A DNA stretch of 64,000 nt, taken from Caenorhabditis remanei. Lineage: Eukaryota > Nematoda > Chromadorea > Rhabditida > Rhabditidae. This document shows positions 26,491 through 38,538 of the stretch, piece by piece. Each line of letters opens with the position of its first letter. Position 1 is the first letter of the stretch. The notes under the pieces are model-generated. The model was not told the origin of the DNA. It did no database searches and was given only the letters and a program-made list of their open reading frames with translations. The stretch is from assembly GCF_010183535.1 (NCBI RefSeq), contig NC_071330.1:9219717-9283716 (forward strand). Reading direction: 5' to 3'. A program made the translations under genes and the position numbers.

Positions 26491-26939
26491 TACAGTACCG
26501 GACAAAAAGGTATCAACTTTGGCTGTTTTCAGTGGAAAATGACCAACTTTGAGAGTGTGCCGTAGTAATTCTGAATGTCACACCATGAAATTTTAAATGA
26601 ATCATATAGATTGAACGTAGAGCTCCATTTTTGTAGTTGACAACTTTTTTCTACGGGCGCTCCCTGGAGAGTTATGGTCATTTTAAGACGACAGCTAAAA
26701 ATCGCACTAATTTGCACTGAAATTGGTCGATTTGAGGGAGAAATTTCTTTGTCGATATGTAACTTGCTAGGGAGTGTACAAAAAAGTTGTCAACTACAAA
26801 AATGAAGTTCTACCCTTTATCTGTACGATCCATTAAAAGTTTCATGGTGTGGCAATCAGAATTACTATGGCACACTCTCAAAGTTGGTAATTTTCCACTG
26901 AAAACAGCTAAAGCTGATACCTTTTTGTCCGGTACTGTA
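26491..26939. mobile_element. TA-flanked inverted-repeat element (mariner-like foldback MITE)
   Basis: The element proper is 26493-26937. It begins CAGTACCGGACAAAAAGGTA and ends with the inverse, flanked by TA on each side. The inverted repeats continue with some divergence for much of each half: the left arm has TTTTCAGTGGAAAATGACCA, and the right arm its inverse, including the segments matching AAGTTGTCAACTACAAAAATG. No coding capacity. It lies in the gene-poor stretch. Confidence 0.85.
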
Positions 26940-29900
26940 TTATCTACCAAAAATATCTATGAAACCTCATCCAGAAATGAAAAAGAATTCAAATGAAAAT
27001 AAAAACGGGAACTTTTGTTTTCTCCTCCCCCTCAAAACCAAAATGAAAAAAACTAATTTTCCCATCATCATTGTCTTCATTTTCGACGACGGCGATGATG
27101 AAGATGAACATCATCCTCATCATAGTCATCTGGCGATAACACAACATTGATGATCGTAAAACTTTTGTGATGATCATTAAAATTTTTGGGAAAATATCTC
27201 CCTCGCTTTCTCGGATATGAAATTGAGTCTCTGAGACCTCCGGGATAAAATAAAAAACAGAAATGTATACAGAATTGAAGAATGCAAACCTATGAAAACA
27301 TTTTATTCTTTTGTAGCCGAAAATAATTTGAATTTTATTCTGAAAACTTTCGTAGAACTCTACTCTTCAAAAAATAAACTAAAATTCAAGACAGCTGTTA
27401 CATGTTTTTTGAGGTCACCGCTTATTTTTCTGAGGCGAAAATTGCTTGGAGCAAGGAGTTGAAAAAAATTGTTTGCTGCCGCTTTTGACATATAAAATTT
27501 CACTAATCCCGCTTTCACATTTTCGGAATTATTTAGCAGCAGGATATGGAAATAATTCAAAAAATGAGCATTAAATTTTTGGTGATAATTTGTGGAAACC
27601 TTTCAAAAAGACGTTTCTGATGACATAGTTATAATTTTCGAGATAAAATCAGCTACGAGTTTCAACAAGATTTTTGAAACTTTCAGAAAGAGATCAAATT
27701 AAAAACTGGAAAAGTACGTTATGATGGTTTTTGAGAACTTTAAATTGTAGTTAGAGGATATCTGGACATTGAGATGAACCGACTTGTGTCTGTACTACAG
27801 ATTTCAAAATTTCAGTCGGAATAAACTCAAAAAACTAAACAGATTGTTCAAAAACTACAATTCCGAAGTCAGAACTTTCAGATTTTTATGCACATAGACA
27901 GAGAGAATTTGAGTGTTCATCAAAACTGGAATCTATATTTCGAGAATTTTAGTTTCACATAACTTCTGCGAGTTTTTTTCTAAAATACAGTAATCCGGAG
28001 AAGGAAATTTTGAAAACTAGCAAAAATATTTCAGAGACATTTACTTGAGAAGCTTTAACTTTTTGAGAAAAAACGTATTTGAGAAGAAAAATTGTTTCGA
28101 AACGAAAACAATAAGCCACTATTATTTTCCCTCCGGACACAAAAAAAACCAGAAGAAAAAACTAGGGGTGCCGCCGCTTCGAAAAAAACTTTTTCAAACA
28201 AAAAAAGGCTTCAGAGGCACATTCAGAAAAAAGGGAGGGAGTCGTCAAAAATCGAATTTTGAGAGTGGTGACTGGAGGGGTCTAAGCCTACCACGCCCCC
28301 CGTGCCAACTAAAAATAAGCGAAACAAAAATTTCATTTCTCTTTTTTTTTCGTTGGTCTCCATCAAAAAAGGCACATAACTTTTTTGGTTGGCTGGTCAA
28401 AAACGGAAGATGGAAGGAGGGGAATTCCGAAATTTAGAAGCGAAGAGCAAAAAATGGTGGAAGGAATGACTGGCTCCATAAAAAAAATAGAATTTGCTCT
28501 TTTTTGAAATGAAATTGGAACGAAATAGGTCAAAGAAATGGACATTTTTGGAAGAGAAAAATTAATTCAAAAGGAGAAGAAGAAGAATTAAAAAGATGAA
28601 TGTGAAATGAGTTTTGGAGGTTTTTGAATTTAAAGAATAAGAGTACAAAGTGATAAAAATGAACAGCTGGTTGGAGTGCACCAATATAACCATTTAATGA
28701 AATAGGTCGTTTTAAAGGCCTCGAAAAAAGATATTATGAAATGGAAATAAATAATAAGGTTTTTGAAAAAAAAAGGTTGAGGCCGGGTATAGAAAAGTGC
28801 AAATTCGATAGAAATGTATCTTAAAATATTGGAGACGGAACTTCAAAAAGGATCTCAAAGGTTACAAAAGTCAAGCTCATTGTCAGCAATACCGAGCTAA
28901 ATGAGAGAATACGGTAATTCGAAGTTCAACTTGGAATAGGTCAGTGAAATCTAGACTGAAAAGTTATTTCGTAAAAGAGAGAACTAAAATAACTTCTGAA
29001 GACTGACCTCAAAATTGAAAAAAATGAAAAAGTGCAAAAATATCGTATTCCATTCAGTTTCAAAACCATAAATCACATAAACTTTAGTTTGAAATATTGT
29101 GAAACAGTTTCTCCGTTGTCCATTATTTACGTTCCTTCTTTTTTTTCAAAGTTCTCGCTGCGCGGAAAACGAGGAAGTACGGACCTTTACGCGTCAAATG
29201 GTTGATCCAAGAGAGACGAAATAGTGTTAGAGACGAAGAGACACAGAGAAATGAGCAAATATGAAGAAGAGTGGACAGTGGAAAAAAAGAGAAATGAGGG
29301 CATATACACAATACGGTGGAAAAATAAGATCCACTTTTCTTCAAATGAAAATTGCAACTTTTTTGAACTTTTTGGTATTTTCGAAATTTCGGAGAGAGAG
29401 ATTACTGTAATGATGGCATAGATTCAAAGAGAGTTCAATGAATCTGAGAATTATCGAAAAATAAGAAGGAAGAGAACATATAAAATTAGACAAATGGAAA
29501 ATGGTTTAACTTATTGAAAAAGTCAAAAGAAACTGGAATATTCATTCGGCAAAACTTTGCGATGTACAGCCAAAATCCTGATGAAAATGTTCGGAGACGA
29601 CGACGGATTTTTTCGATTTGAAAACGAAAACACATGCATTTACATTCAGAAGAATAAGAAGACATATCTATTGGAGAATATCTGGAAGGAAAAGAGAAAA
29701 AAAGGAAAAGGGAAGGAAACTGTCTAGCCAGTTACCATTTTATGTGTTGATTCAAATATATACATTCTAATGAATTTAAATGCTCTGGGAAAATGATTCA
29801 GAAGAGAAGTCATTCACCTAGAGCTTTTCGAGTCTGGGAAAGTACCTTACTCAATAAAAATAGGGACTTACGATTAAGCAGGACATAATTCAAAAATAAA

Positions 29901-30238
29901 AACCTCGAAAATCTGTCTGCAGTTCTGGAGAATATCAAATTGCTACCAGAATGTTTATAATAAAAAGCTTTAGTTATTTTTTCATCAATCAAAAAATTCT
30001 GAATGTGAGAAGTGAATTTGAACCACTAAACCCTTTAGTTGAATATCCGAAAGTTGAAAATCTCACACTCTCCCCTTATTCTACAGTATTCAAATTACGA
30101 CAACGTCTACGTTTTTCCCTTTCGCTGTCGCTTTTTTCTGACTTTTCCTCAAAGAATTCATGTCGATCGGATGAATGGATATGACCATTCGCTTAGCTTT
30201 TCCGAACGAAAACCCGACCGTTATTAGTTCGAAACGTG

Positions 30239-30265
30239 ATATTATTATTATTGTTATTATTATAT
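30239..30265. repeat. ATT-rich microsatellite
   Basis: Imperfect tandem ATT units interrupted by GTT. Confidence 0.7.
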
Positions 30266-33200
30266 TGGAGAGGAAAAAGAGAGAAAAAGAAGAAAAACGG
30301 AGAGGAAAATGAACGGTTCGAATAATGGGAATAACTGTATTTTTACAGAATGAAGTGGATTGAGAAAAAGAAAAACGAGAGAAGAAGAAGAAGAAGCTAT
30401 AAATGAAATTAATGGCAGATGACGTGGCATGTTTACAGTTATGACGACATATTCAACATTCTTGGATTACGATCTGAATGAGAAAAGAGGAGAAGATAGA
30501 AACAGATAACACAAAAAAAGTTGATTCCTATTTCCAAAAAAGTATAATTATTATTCTAAAAAAGAGAAACGGATGGGGCGGATTTTGGTTTGTTCAATCA
30601 TTTTGAGCTGCTAGATTGTTATTTTCCACAAAAACAGATGATATTCAATTTAACAGTACAGTACACTGTACAAGAATGTTTATTTTCAACTGTGAGCTGG
30701 AAACTGAACTTTCCAATGAGCTCAGCATTCTCAAATCGGGCTCACTTTCAAAAATATCATTAATTCCTTTTCCTGTCCGAATCTTCTTCCAAAAACATTT
30801 AGAATGCCCTCTATCCCATAGACTAACGATTCCGAAGTTTGTCTTCAAAATTAACAAAAATAAGATTGTATTCGTCTGCGTAGTCCAAATTTTTTGGGTG
30901 TGAAAATTTTGATCCGTTCCTCGATTCTCCTCCCATTTTTATTCCTTGTAATTTCAATTTCTTTTCGGTAGTTCTACTTTCAAATCGACGCAAAAGACCT
31001 CTTTTTTTCTTCAAAAAACACTGGCACGGCCGTCCGTCCGTCTTGAAAATGACCTCAATTCGAAGCGCCTCCCCGCCCTTCTCTGGTGGTCGAAAGACTG
31101 TTGAAATCTTCATGAATATCAAGAGATAATTGAAGAGGAAGAGACGCAGATTATCGAAGGGGCCGTTGAAAATTCGCTTTTTTCAACGGTCGGCGGGGGG
31201 CACCGCCGGGCACACAAGGGCATCATCAAACGGTTTGCGGGCGGACGAAAAAAATAGAGAGCGTCCCGTTCGATTGAAATTGGAAAAGCGAAGGTCTTCT
31301 GCTTTTTTAATACGAACGGCCGATGAATTTAATTATATATCTAGAGATCGGATTGTGAAAAATGGAATTTGACAGTTGAAAAGAATTCAAGGTTACGGTA
31401 GATATTGTTCGATTTATGTTTTTAGAAAAAACAGAAGTATTTTCATCTAGAAGATAAAAAGAACATTTTTCGAAAAAGGTCGAGAAAACATTGTTCGAAA
31501 TAACATCATTTCATAATTAAACAAACATAGGAACCCGAAAAATGAGTTTCTAAGAACCTAAATTTCCCATCAGACAAGTGGATCCAACGAAATCTTAACT
31601 CCGAATAGAATTAGAATACAAATTGACGTTTTGGACAACTGGACAAATTTTAAGGAAACTAGAGGACGACCTTGATGATTCCGTGAAGAAATTGGTAGCA
31701 TCAAAACCAATTTGAAGGTCCTTCTCATCATTTATAATGGTTTTTTTTTGCGAACGACAGCGTCCAGACAGGTAGAAAAAATTGACATAAGTGACATCAA
31801 AATTGAAAACTTGGAACAGAGAGAAGAGACAAAAACGCTGAGAAATCAAATTTAAAACTTTTGAGAGAGAATTACTTGATAGATGGAATTGCTAGATTTG
31901 AACTCTTAATTGAATATGATATTCTTGAATGGAATAAACCTCTAAAGCGTATTCTGTTCGTTTTATCGAATTTGCAAAAAAATCAGCAAGTGATAAATCA
32001 AAGAAAAAGATAAGAGAAAAGGTCAAGTACCGTGTCAAAAAATCTCTCTTTCTCACTCAGCTGGAGGTTTTTGATCTTGCGCGGAAGTGAGAAACTCATC
32101 AAAATACTGTCTAACCATGTTGTGTGGCGGCGTGACGGGCGATAGAAGAAAAAAAACAGACAGGATGAAATATATAGGCCATCGGGTCAAAATGTGGAAA
32201 TTCTAAGAAAAACATTCGAATCGAGGGGCTTTTCTAACTATTTTTCAGTAAAACAGCACTCAGAGCTAGCTGTCTATTTCCTGTCTTACTGTAAAATCTT
32301 GTTCTAACGAAATCAATTCGCTATGATTCCATAAAATTGATTTAGAGCTTCATTTCAGGAGCGTGCATTCCCAAAAAAATCAAAGAAGCGTTCATTTGTT
32401 TGACCTCAATTCAATTTTTAATGCTCTTTTCCCTTTTTGTGTTCACTAATTAGACCGCCCATCTTTTTTCGTGTCGTCCCAACATATCGCTTTTCTCTTT
32501 TGTCGGCACTTTTATTAGTGGAGACAAAATGTCAAAGAGAGGGTACATGAAAAAAAAGAAGAGGGTGGGAATGATGTTGAAATGAAGTGAACAAATGAAA
32601 AAATGAGAGAAGAAAAGAAGAAGAAAGTACACATGAATAAGAGCATTTTATGAGTTCTTATGGGTACCGACAGGGTTGAGTAAATGAGACAATCGAACAT
32701 TCGAATGTATTTTCCAAATTTGAATAAATGGAATAGAGGTAATGGTAATCAGTGATCAACAGTTTAGAGATAACTCAGTTTCAAATCTGGATTCTATATT
32801 TTGGATCATCTTCTAGATCTTTCTCTCTATAGTTCACAAGGAACTACTAACATACGATTATAATTCTAATAACGGTATTACGGTAATTTAAAGATCAGAA
32901 GTTGACGAGTTATTGAAAAAAAAAAGTTTTTATGAATTGAATTTGATGAAGTGTGTGGGAAAAAAATTACAAAAATCTAGAAAAAAAAAGAAATAAGAAG
33001 GAAATTCTAAATTCTAAAAAAAAAGATTCTCAAAAAAATCCACTTTTTTCTGCTGCGGCCCGTGAAAGATTGACACATTTGATTGTCCTCAACGCATTGC
33101 AAAGTGAGACCAAGGACGATTAAAAAATAAAATAAAAAATGAGGAGATCCATGAGAATATTTCGACTGACCTACAGTATACACAAACCACAAAATGGTTC

Positions 33201-35231
33201 TTTCTCCCTCCGTTATTACGTATTCTTATTATTTCATCGAATAACAGGTGGCCCTACATGGGTGGAAAATTGGTTACGCAAGCATCATAATAATGCACCC
33301 AGCACATACATTCATTGATGGGGAGGAAGGTTTTTTACGGAAGAACGAGACTGATGGACGGGTTGTATTGGTCCGAAAATTGAGGAGAATAGGTGGTTCA
33401 AGGACGAGAATGACACGGAAAAAATTGGGTGAATGATGGGAGAAATAGGGGAGGAAAGGGGACATTTTGAATTAGGGAAGAATGGAAACGGGAGTGGTAT
33501 GGTATAGGTTTAAGAGCTTTTGAATACTGCCATATCAGCTGTGATTGTATCTAAAAGAGTACTACTCTCATGAGGAAATTTGGGAAGTCTATTCCGGTAC
33601 ATTTTGTTAGAGAAAAAATCAGAAGAACTCGCGTTCTAAACACTTCTCAATTTGTGAGTGTTTCAAAAAGTTCCATTATAGAGAATATTAGTATTAGTCC
33701 AAAAAACCGTATTTCAGATTCACGAAAGTTTTCGAGATCAAGCTCATAGATGAATCCTCCAAAAATCAGATAGTCCGGTCAGAGAACATCTGGTAGAGCA
33801 AGACGTAAAAGGGCAAGATTATTATCTAGTCTAAACAAATTGACCAGAAATCACACGAAAGGCCGTTCGACTCTTATGTCATTGTTTCGAATCACTTTCG
33901 GGGTTGCTCATTTAACTTTATAATGCACTTCCAAAATGTTTGATTCAGAGAATTCGACTTTTCTCAAATACAGAAATGTTTAACTTTTTACCTGCTTCCT
34001 AACCGTTAGAATCCGCATCAAAGGTACAAAAAAGGTCAGAATAAAGAGGACAAATGGTGCATTGTCTTGGTGACAAACCTTAGAGAAAAGAGTATGATAG
34101 ATAAAGAGACGAAGAGTTCTCAGAAGATGGTCCTTTCTCTTTTTTCGGGTGAAGAAAAGACGACACCCACCAAACAAAAACCCCTCCTCGAGCGGACAAA
34201 TGGTTGGTGGCTATGGGTGGTCGAAAGGATACGGACAGTTTGGTGAAGAGTAGAGGAAATAGTGTAGGAATAGAAGAGAATCAGAGAAATCCCACCAAGC
34301 CAGGATTAGATCACGACGGGAAATAATAGACGCAGAGAAAGGTCAGCAAATAGTTGAGTGACCAGTTGGTGGGGAAAGAATACAAAAAATGAGGAAAAGA
34401 GAGGATAGGAGGTAGAGGATAGACGTTTTTTGTGTTGGGTGGAGAGGGAGAAGTAATGAGATCGGTGACGAGTTGGGAATAATGGTGGATTGAATGGAAG
34501 AAGGTGACATTCGAATGGATTTGAATGTGGGGTACCGTAAGAAAACCAGTTGATGAAGAAGAATAAAAAATAAGAGAAAAAGCTGTGGAACAAAATAAAG
34601 AAATAGGCTGGTTTCAGACTGTAATTCTTATTGGCAGGAAGTATTCAGTGTATTGAACATACTGTTTAACAAATCTGAAGTTTCTTCTGATATATTCTAC
34701 TTCACATTCTGATTCTTAAACTTTGAAAGTTTCAGTCCCCTCTTTCTCTCTGAAAGTTTATTTTCCCTAATTTTTCCTTGGATTTCGGCCATTTGAACCA
34801 ATGGTAAATTCTTCGTACAAATAGTAAAATGTTTATGTTTTTGTGATGAGTCCTCTCCCGTAAAATGGATGCAATTATTGGTCAAAGGTGTCCTAGATTT
34901 GCGCGCAAAACGCATAAATCCAATTTTTGTATTCATTCAAATTGGTATATCTACACTGGAATTATTCAAATATGAAGGTCGTTTTGACAATAACCTTTTC
35001 TTATAATCAAAGAAAAAAACAATTTCTGTTCGCTTGACTTCGTTCAAAACTTCAAATTCAAGAACATCTCGGAATGAAAACGTTTTGTTGGAGATTGACA
35101 GAGGATTTAGATAGTTGAAATATTCAGAAGATCTGTCCTTTAAATACGAATATAACACGGTTCCACTAATTTTTACGTGAACCACAACAGTAATACTCGA
35201 TTCATTTAAATTTAATTTTTCCAAATTAATA

Positions 35232-36155
35232 ATGACTCACTCTTCTTCTGAAAATTATCGAACATTTCAGGAGTTTATTGTATGCTTTCTGCTCTTGAAA
35301 TTTCGCCTCATGTAGTTTTTTTTCAGAAATTGACGAGTATCGTAGCCGCAGTTGAATTGACCATCTTCTTTTTATCTCTCGCTTTTTATCATTATTGCAT
35401 TTTTCGCAAAAAATTGAGCAAAGAGATTGAGAGAATTGTGAGATTTGAATCTATTCGACGGATAAAAAATAATTCATTTCAGAGAATTGAAGGGCAAAAG
35501 CTTGAAAGAATTACAAAAGGAGAACCAGAACCCGAACTTCTTTCTCCGGTAAACCATCCGATTTTCTAGTTTTCGTATATTTATAAAATAAGTTCAGACC
35601 CAAAAAAGCAGTTTATTGGAGGCAGAACCAACCCAATTATCTGAAAAAGAGAAACCAAAAAAGAAAAAAATACAAACAAAAAAAGCAAAAACAGCTGAAA
35701 GGAAAAAGGAGACAAAAAAGAAAACAATAAGGAAAACAAGTTCAAATAATCTCAGATTAAGTTTAGAAGATACACAGAGAGATGATTATGATCCAGAAGT
35801 AACTGATGCTCCAGCTGTACCGTAGGTTTCAGCATAATGCAAATGTGCTCTATTATAAGTTTTCAGCCCATTCAATCCTCTTCAAACTCCACCAAATGAA
35901 GACTCACATTATGATAATGCTTCTCTGGTAATCAGCCGATTCTGAGTTTTCAGACGAGTTTTGAATTTATTTAATTTTCAGCGTCGTGAAACATCTATCC
36001 GAGAAGCGAAATCAGATACAGATCAAACAAGAACATGCTCATCACTCAATGAAAAATCTGTGTATAGTCCCAAAACAAATGCAACCCAAGACAAATCACT
36101 TGAAAAATTGGATGATCCAGACATGAGAACAGCTCGAGAGGATTTATGGAACTGA
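35232..36155 (+). CDS. Unrecognised small single-pass membrane protein
   Basis: I do not recognise a family. Five exons join in frame: 35232-35279, 35327-35548, 35598-35821, 35867-35927 and 35982-36155, about 242 residues. The start MTHSSSENYRTFQEF precedes a likely membrane span (SIVAAVELTIFFLSLAFYHY). It is followed by a long hydrophilic tail: a Lys/Glu-rich block (KPKKKKIQTKKAKTAERKKE), then acidic and Ser/Thr-rich segments with NPLQTPPNEDSHYDN. The tyrosine-containing acidic motifs and basic juxtamembrane residues would suit a type III cytosolic tail, but this is inference. The gene ends convergently with popl-5, with an AATAAA near 36222 about 65 bp after the stop. Confidence 0.75.
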
Positions 36156-36245
36156 AACTTCAAAAAAAAAAACAAGAACAAGTATTGATTATAAATGAAA
36201 ACGATAGTGTACAGAAATAACAAATAAATTTCAACTTTGGATCAT

Positions 36246-36853
36246 TCAGCTGTTAGTTTTGTCTCCTCTTTGTTCGTCAGTAAAAATACGAGCTGGTTGA
36301 CCACACATTTGTTGAACTGCTCCCAAAAGCTGAGTACGAGTTTCTGAAAGTGTTGGTTTTGAATGTTTCCAAATAAAAGTAACTAACCAGTAGTTGTGCA
36401 ATTTTTGAGAGCAGAATGTAATTCATCTCGTCTTGTTTCGATTAGCCGCTTCTCACACGATCTCATGCTTCGACCTGAAATGAGTTATAAAGAATCACCG
36501 TGTTTTTTCAGTTATCTTACCAATGAAAATGGTTTGCAATACCATTGGTTGCTTGTCAATCTTGTGAACACATGGAAGAACGGCTCCGAAATATTTGTTA
36601 CCTCCTTCAGCAACACGAAGAACAATGACGTCTTCGTCGAGAACTCTCACCTAAAACATGTCATCTTCAACAAAATATTTCCAATCTTGCTTACCGAAAG
36701 ACTCATTTTAAGAATGGAATAACCAAAATCTCCGAACATTTCAGATGCAAGTTTCATGAATTCTTTGAAGATTGCTGGTCTGAATGGAGTTGGTTGAGAT
36801 CCATAATTAGTGATCATTCGAATGACATAATAACGATTTTTTATTTTCACCAT
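36246..36853 (-). CDS. popl-5: RNase P/MRP protein subunit Pop5
   Basis: Pop5-family subunit of RNase P and RNase MRP, which process tRNA 5' ends and pre-rRNA in the nucleus. Exons: 36695-36853, 36521-36650, 36388-36474 and about 36246-36347. The protein starts MVKIKNRYYVIRMITN, matching the Pop5 opening MVRFKxRYLL. It retains the family's middle (FGDFGYSILKMSLSVRVLDED), FIGRSMRSCEKRLIETRR, and LKNCTTET. Length about 155 residues is normal. The start lies 187 bp downstream of the nars-2 stop on the same strand, with a strong acceptor (AATTTTTCAG) only 7 nt before the ATG, as expected for the second gene of a trans-spliced operon. The symbol follows worm naming and rests on family resemblance. 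Confidence 0.85.
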
Positions 36854-36870
36854 TTTGAGTCTGAAAAATT
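36854..36870 (-). promoter_or_regulatory. Trans-splice acceptor of popl-5
   Basis: Read on the minus strand, AATTTTTCAG|ACTCAAAATGG: a consensus acceptor 7 nt before the popl-5 ATG with no upstream exon to pair with. This supports spliced-leader addition to a downstream operon gene. Confidence 0.6.
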
Positions 36871-37040
36871 CTTATTAGAAACTTCTAACTATAAGGCAGT
36901 CAATCTTGATCAGGTACTACACGGAAGCTTAACAGTTATTCGAACTTATATTCAAGAATTTCTGTCTTTTTAAACAATTTTATTTCAACAAATAAATCAA
37001 AAAATAAATAACCTATCCAAATTCGAACTAATAACACACA

Positions 37041-38538
37041 TTAACATTGACAGTGTCTATGCCATCTTGGAAACGCCAATGTGTCTTTAATATTCTGAAT
37101 TCCCAGTAAATATTGTAGAAGTCTTTCAAATCCGATTCCAAACCCAGCTGTTGGTGGCTGTCCTCGTTTCCTGGTCTCCAGATACCATTCTATTCCACAT
37201 CCTCGTTCCTTTAATTTCTCTGCATCCGGCTCACGAACAGATCCACCTGCTAGCTCTCCAACTCCAGGAACAAGAAGATCAAATGATAATGTTTTAGTGT
37301 CGTCTTGAGTTCTTGCCATATAAAATGGTTTCTGGTTTTTTGGATAATGAGTTACAAAAACTGGTTGATTATCGTGAAATTTCACAAGATCCAATTCATT
37401 TTTCTTCGATAATCCGCTCTTCGCAGATACTTTTGATCCATCCGATGTTAAAACTTTGATGGCGTCTTCATATGTGATTCGAGAAAACGGAGAGTTGAGA
37501 GGAATTGAAGGGAGATGTTGTGAATTCATAATTTCCAACTCAGTACGGAGTTTCGGAGAATGTAGGAAAGAAAACATATTTTGAACATATGATTCTACCA
37601 GAGAACACATTTCCTCTATATTCTGAAAGTATAAAATCATTATTGTGGAAAATAGAGAAAACAAAATTACATCCACAAATGCAACTTCTGCTTCTAGCAT
37701 ATAAAACTCGCTGAGATGTGCGTGACTCTGCTGTTTCTCAGCTCGAAATGCAGGTCCTAATGTATAAACTCGTTGTAACCGACTGAAAATGCTCTCTGTT
37801 ATTCTCATTACTTGATTAATTCATACCTGACCATAGCTTCCAAATGTAGTTGAGAACTGACAGACAGATACATTGCATCTTCTTTGATTCCTTCTGACCC
37901 ATTCAAAGCTTCGGCTGACGTGGTGACAACATCAAACACTTCTCCACCACCTTCACAGTCATTGCGGGTTAATTTCGGAGTGTCGATATGTATAAAATCT
38001 CTTGACATAAAGAACTCATGAGTCTCGCGGAAAAGGTCTGATCTGGCACGAAGAAACGAAGCGAATTGAGAATTTCGGGCTCGGAGATGCGTCTTTTTCC
38101 GAAGATTGTCAGCAGAAAGATCTTCGTAACGAGGCTGAAAATGTCAGAATATACGACTCCTCTTTAGTTTGTCTCTTAAATGTGTAGATCTGTAATGCTA
38201 TCTGTACTGCAGACTTCTTACATTCTCATCTCTCCCAATGATATTCAGCTGGTCAGCAACAAATTCCGTTTCTTGTTGAGATCCAGGACTCTTTTCAAAA
38301 CTTCCTATCGCTCGAATCGCATTACCGACTTTCACTGAAACACCTCACGTTCAGCCATTCACTTTTGAATCATCTTCCTACCTTCCTGCGCGATTTGTTT
38401 ATTTGCTACGAGTTGAATTAATCCTCGAGATCTTCCATTGTCGACTTTCACAAATACATTCTTCCCACTCTTTTGAACACTTTTTGCCCATCCATCCAAT
38501 GTTTTTGTTGAAAATCTCCGCGGCAGAAGAAGTCCCAT
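37041..38538 (-). CDS. nars-2: Mitochondrial asparaginyl-tRNA synthetase
   Basis: Class II synthetase charging mitochondrial tRNA-Asn. The N-terminus MGLLLPRRFSTKTLDGW is Arg/Ser-rich, as for a mitochondrial presequence. An OB-fold anticodon-binding domain (VFVKVDNGRSRGLIQLVAN) follows. Motif 1 is near FFMSRDFIHIDTPKLT with the AsnRS signature NDCEGGGEVF; motif 2 is FRAEKQQSHAHLSEFYMLEAE; motif 3 is GFGIGFERLLQYLLG. The catalytic core ends FPRWHRHCQC, close to the usual FPR end. About six exons, with the last starting upstream of 37625. In C. elegans the mitochondrial enzyme sits in the Y66D12A cluster, as does this one. It is probably the first gene of an operon with popl-5. Confidence 0.92.

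Larger units (their letters stand above)
24382..35231. other. Gene-poor 10.8 kb stretch
   Basis: No supported gene on either strand. The left end is presumably the bed-2 distal promoter. The stretch contains a TA-flanked element (26493-26937), an ATT/TTG microsatellite near 30239-30265, purine-rich tracts (for example 30270-30395 and 34200-34460), and a few moderately GC-rich islands (28160-28320, 31020-31260). Open frames are short, in low-complexity sequence, and show no splice-linked continuation. I found no tRNA, snRNA or clear microRNA hairpin by eye. Confidence 0.5.
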
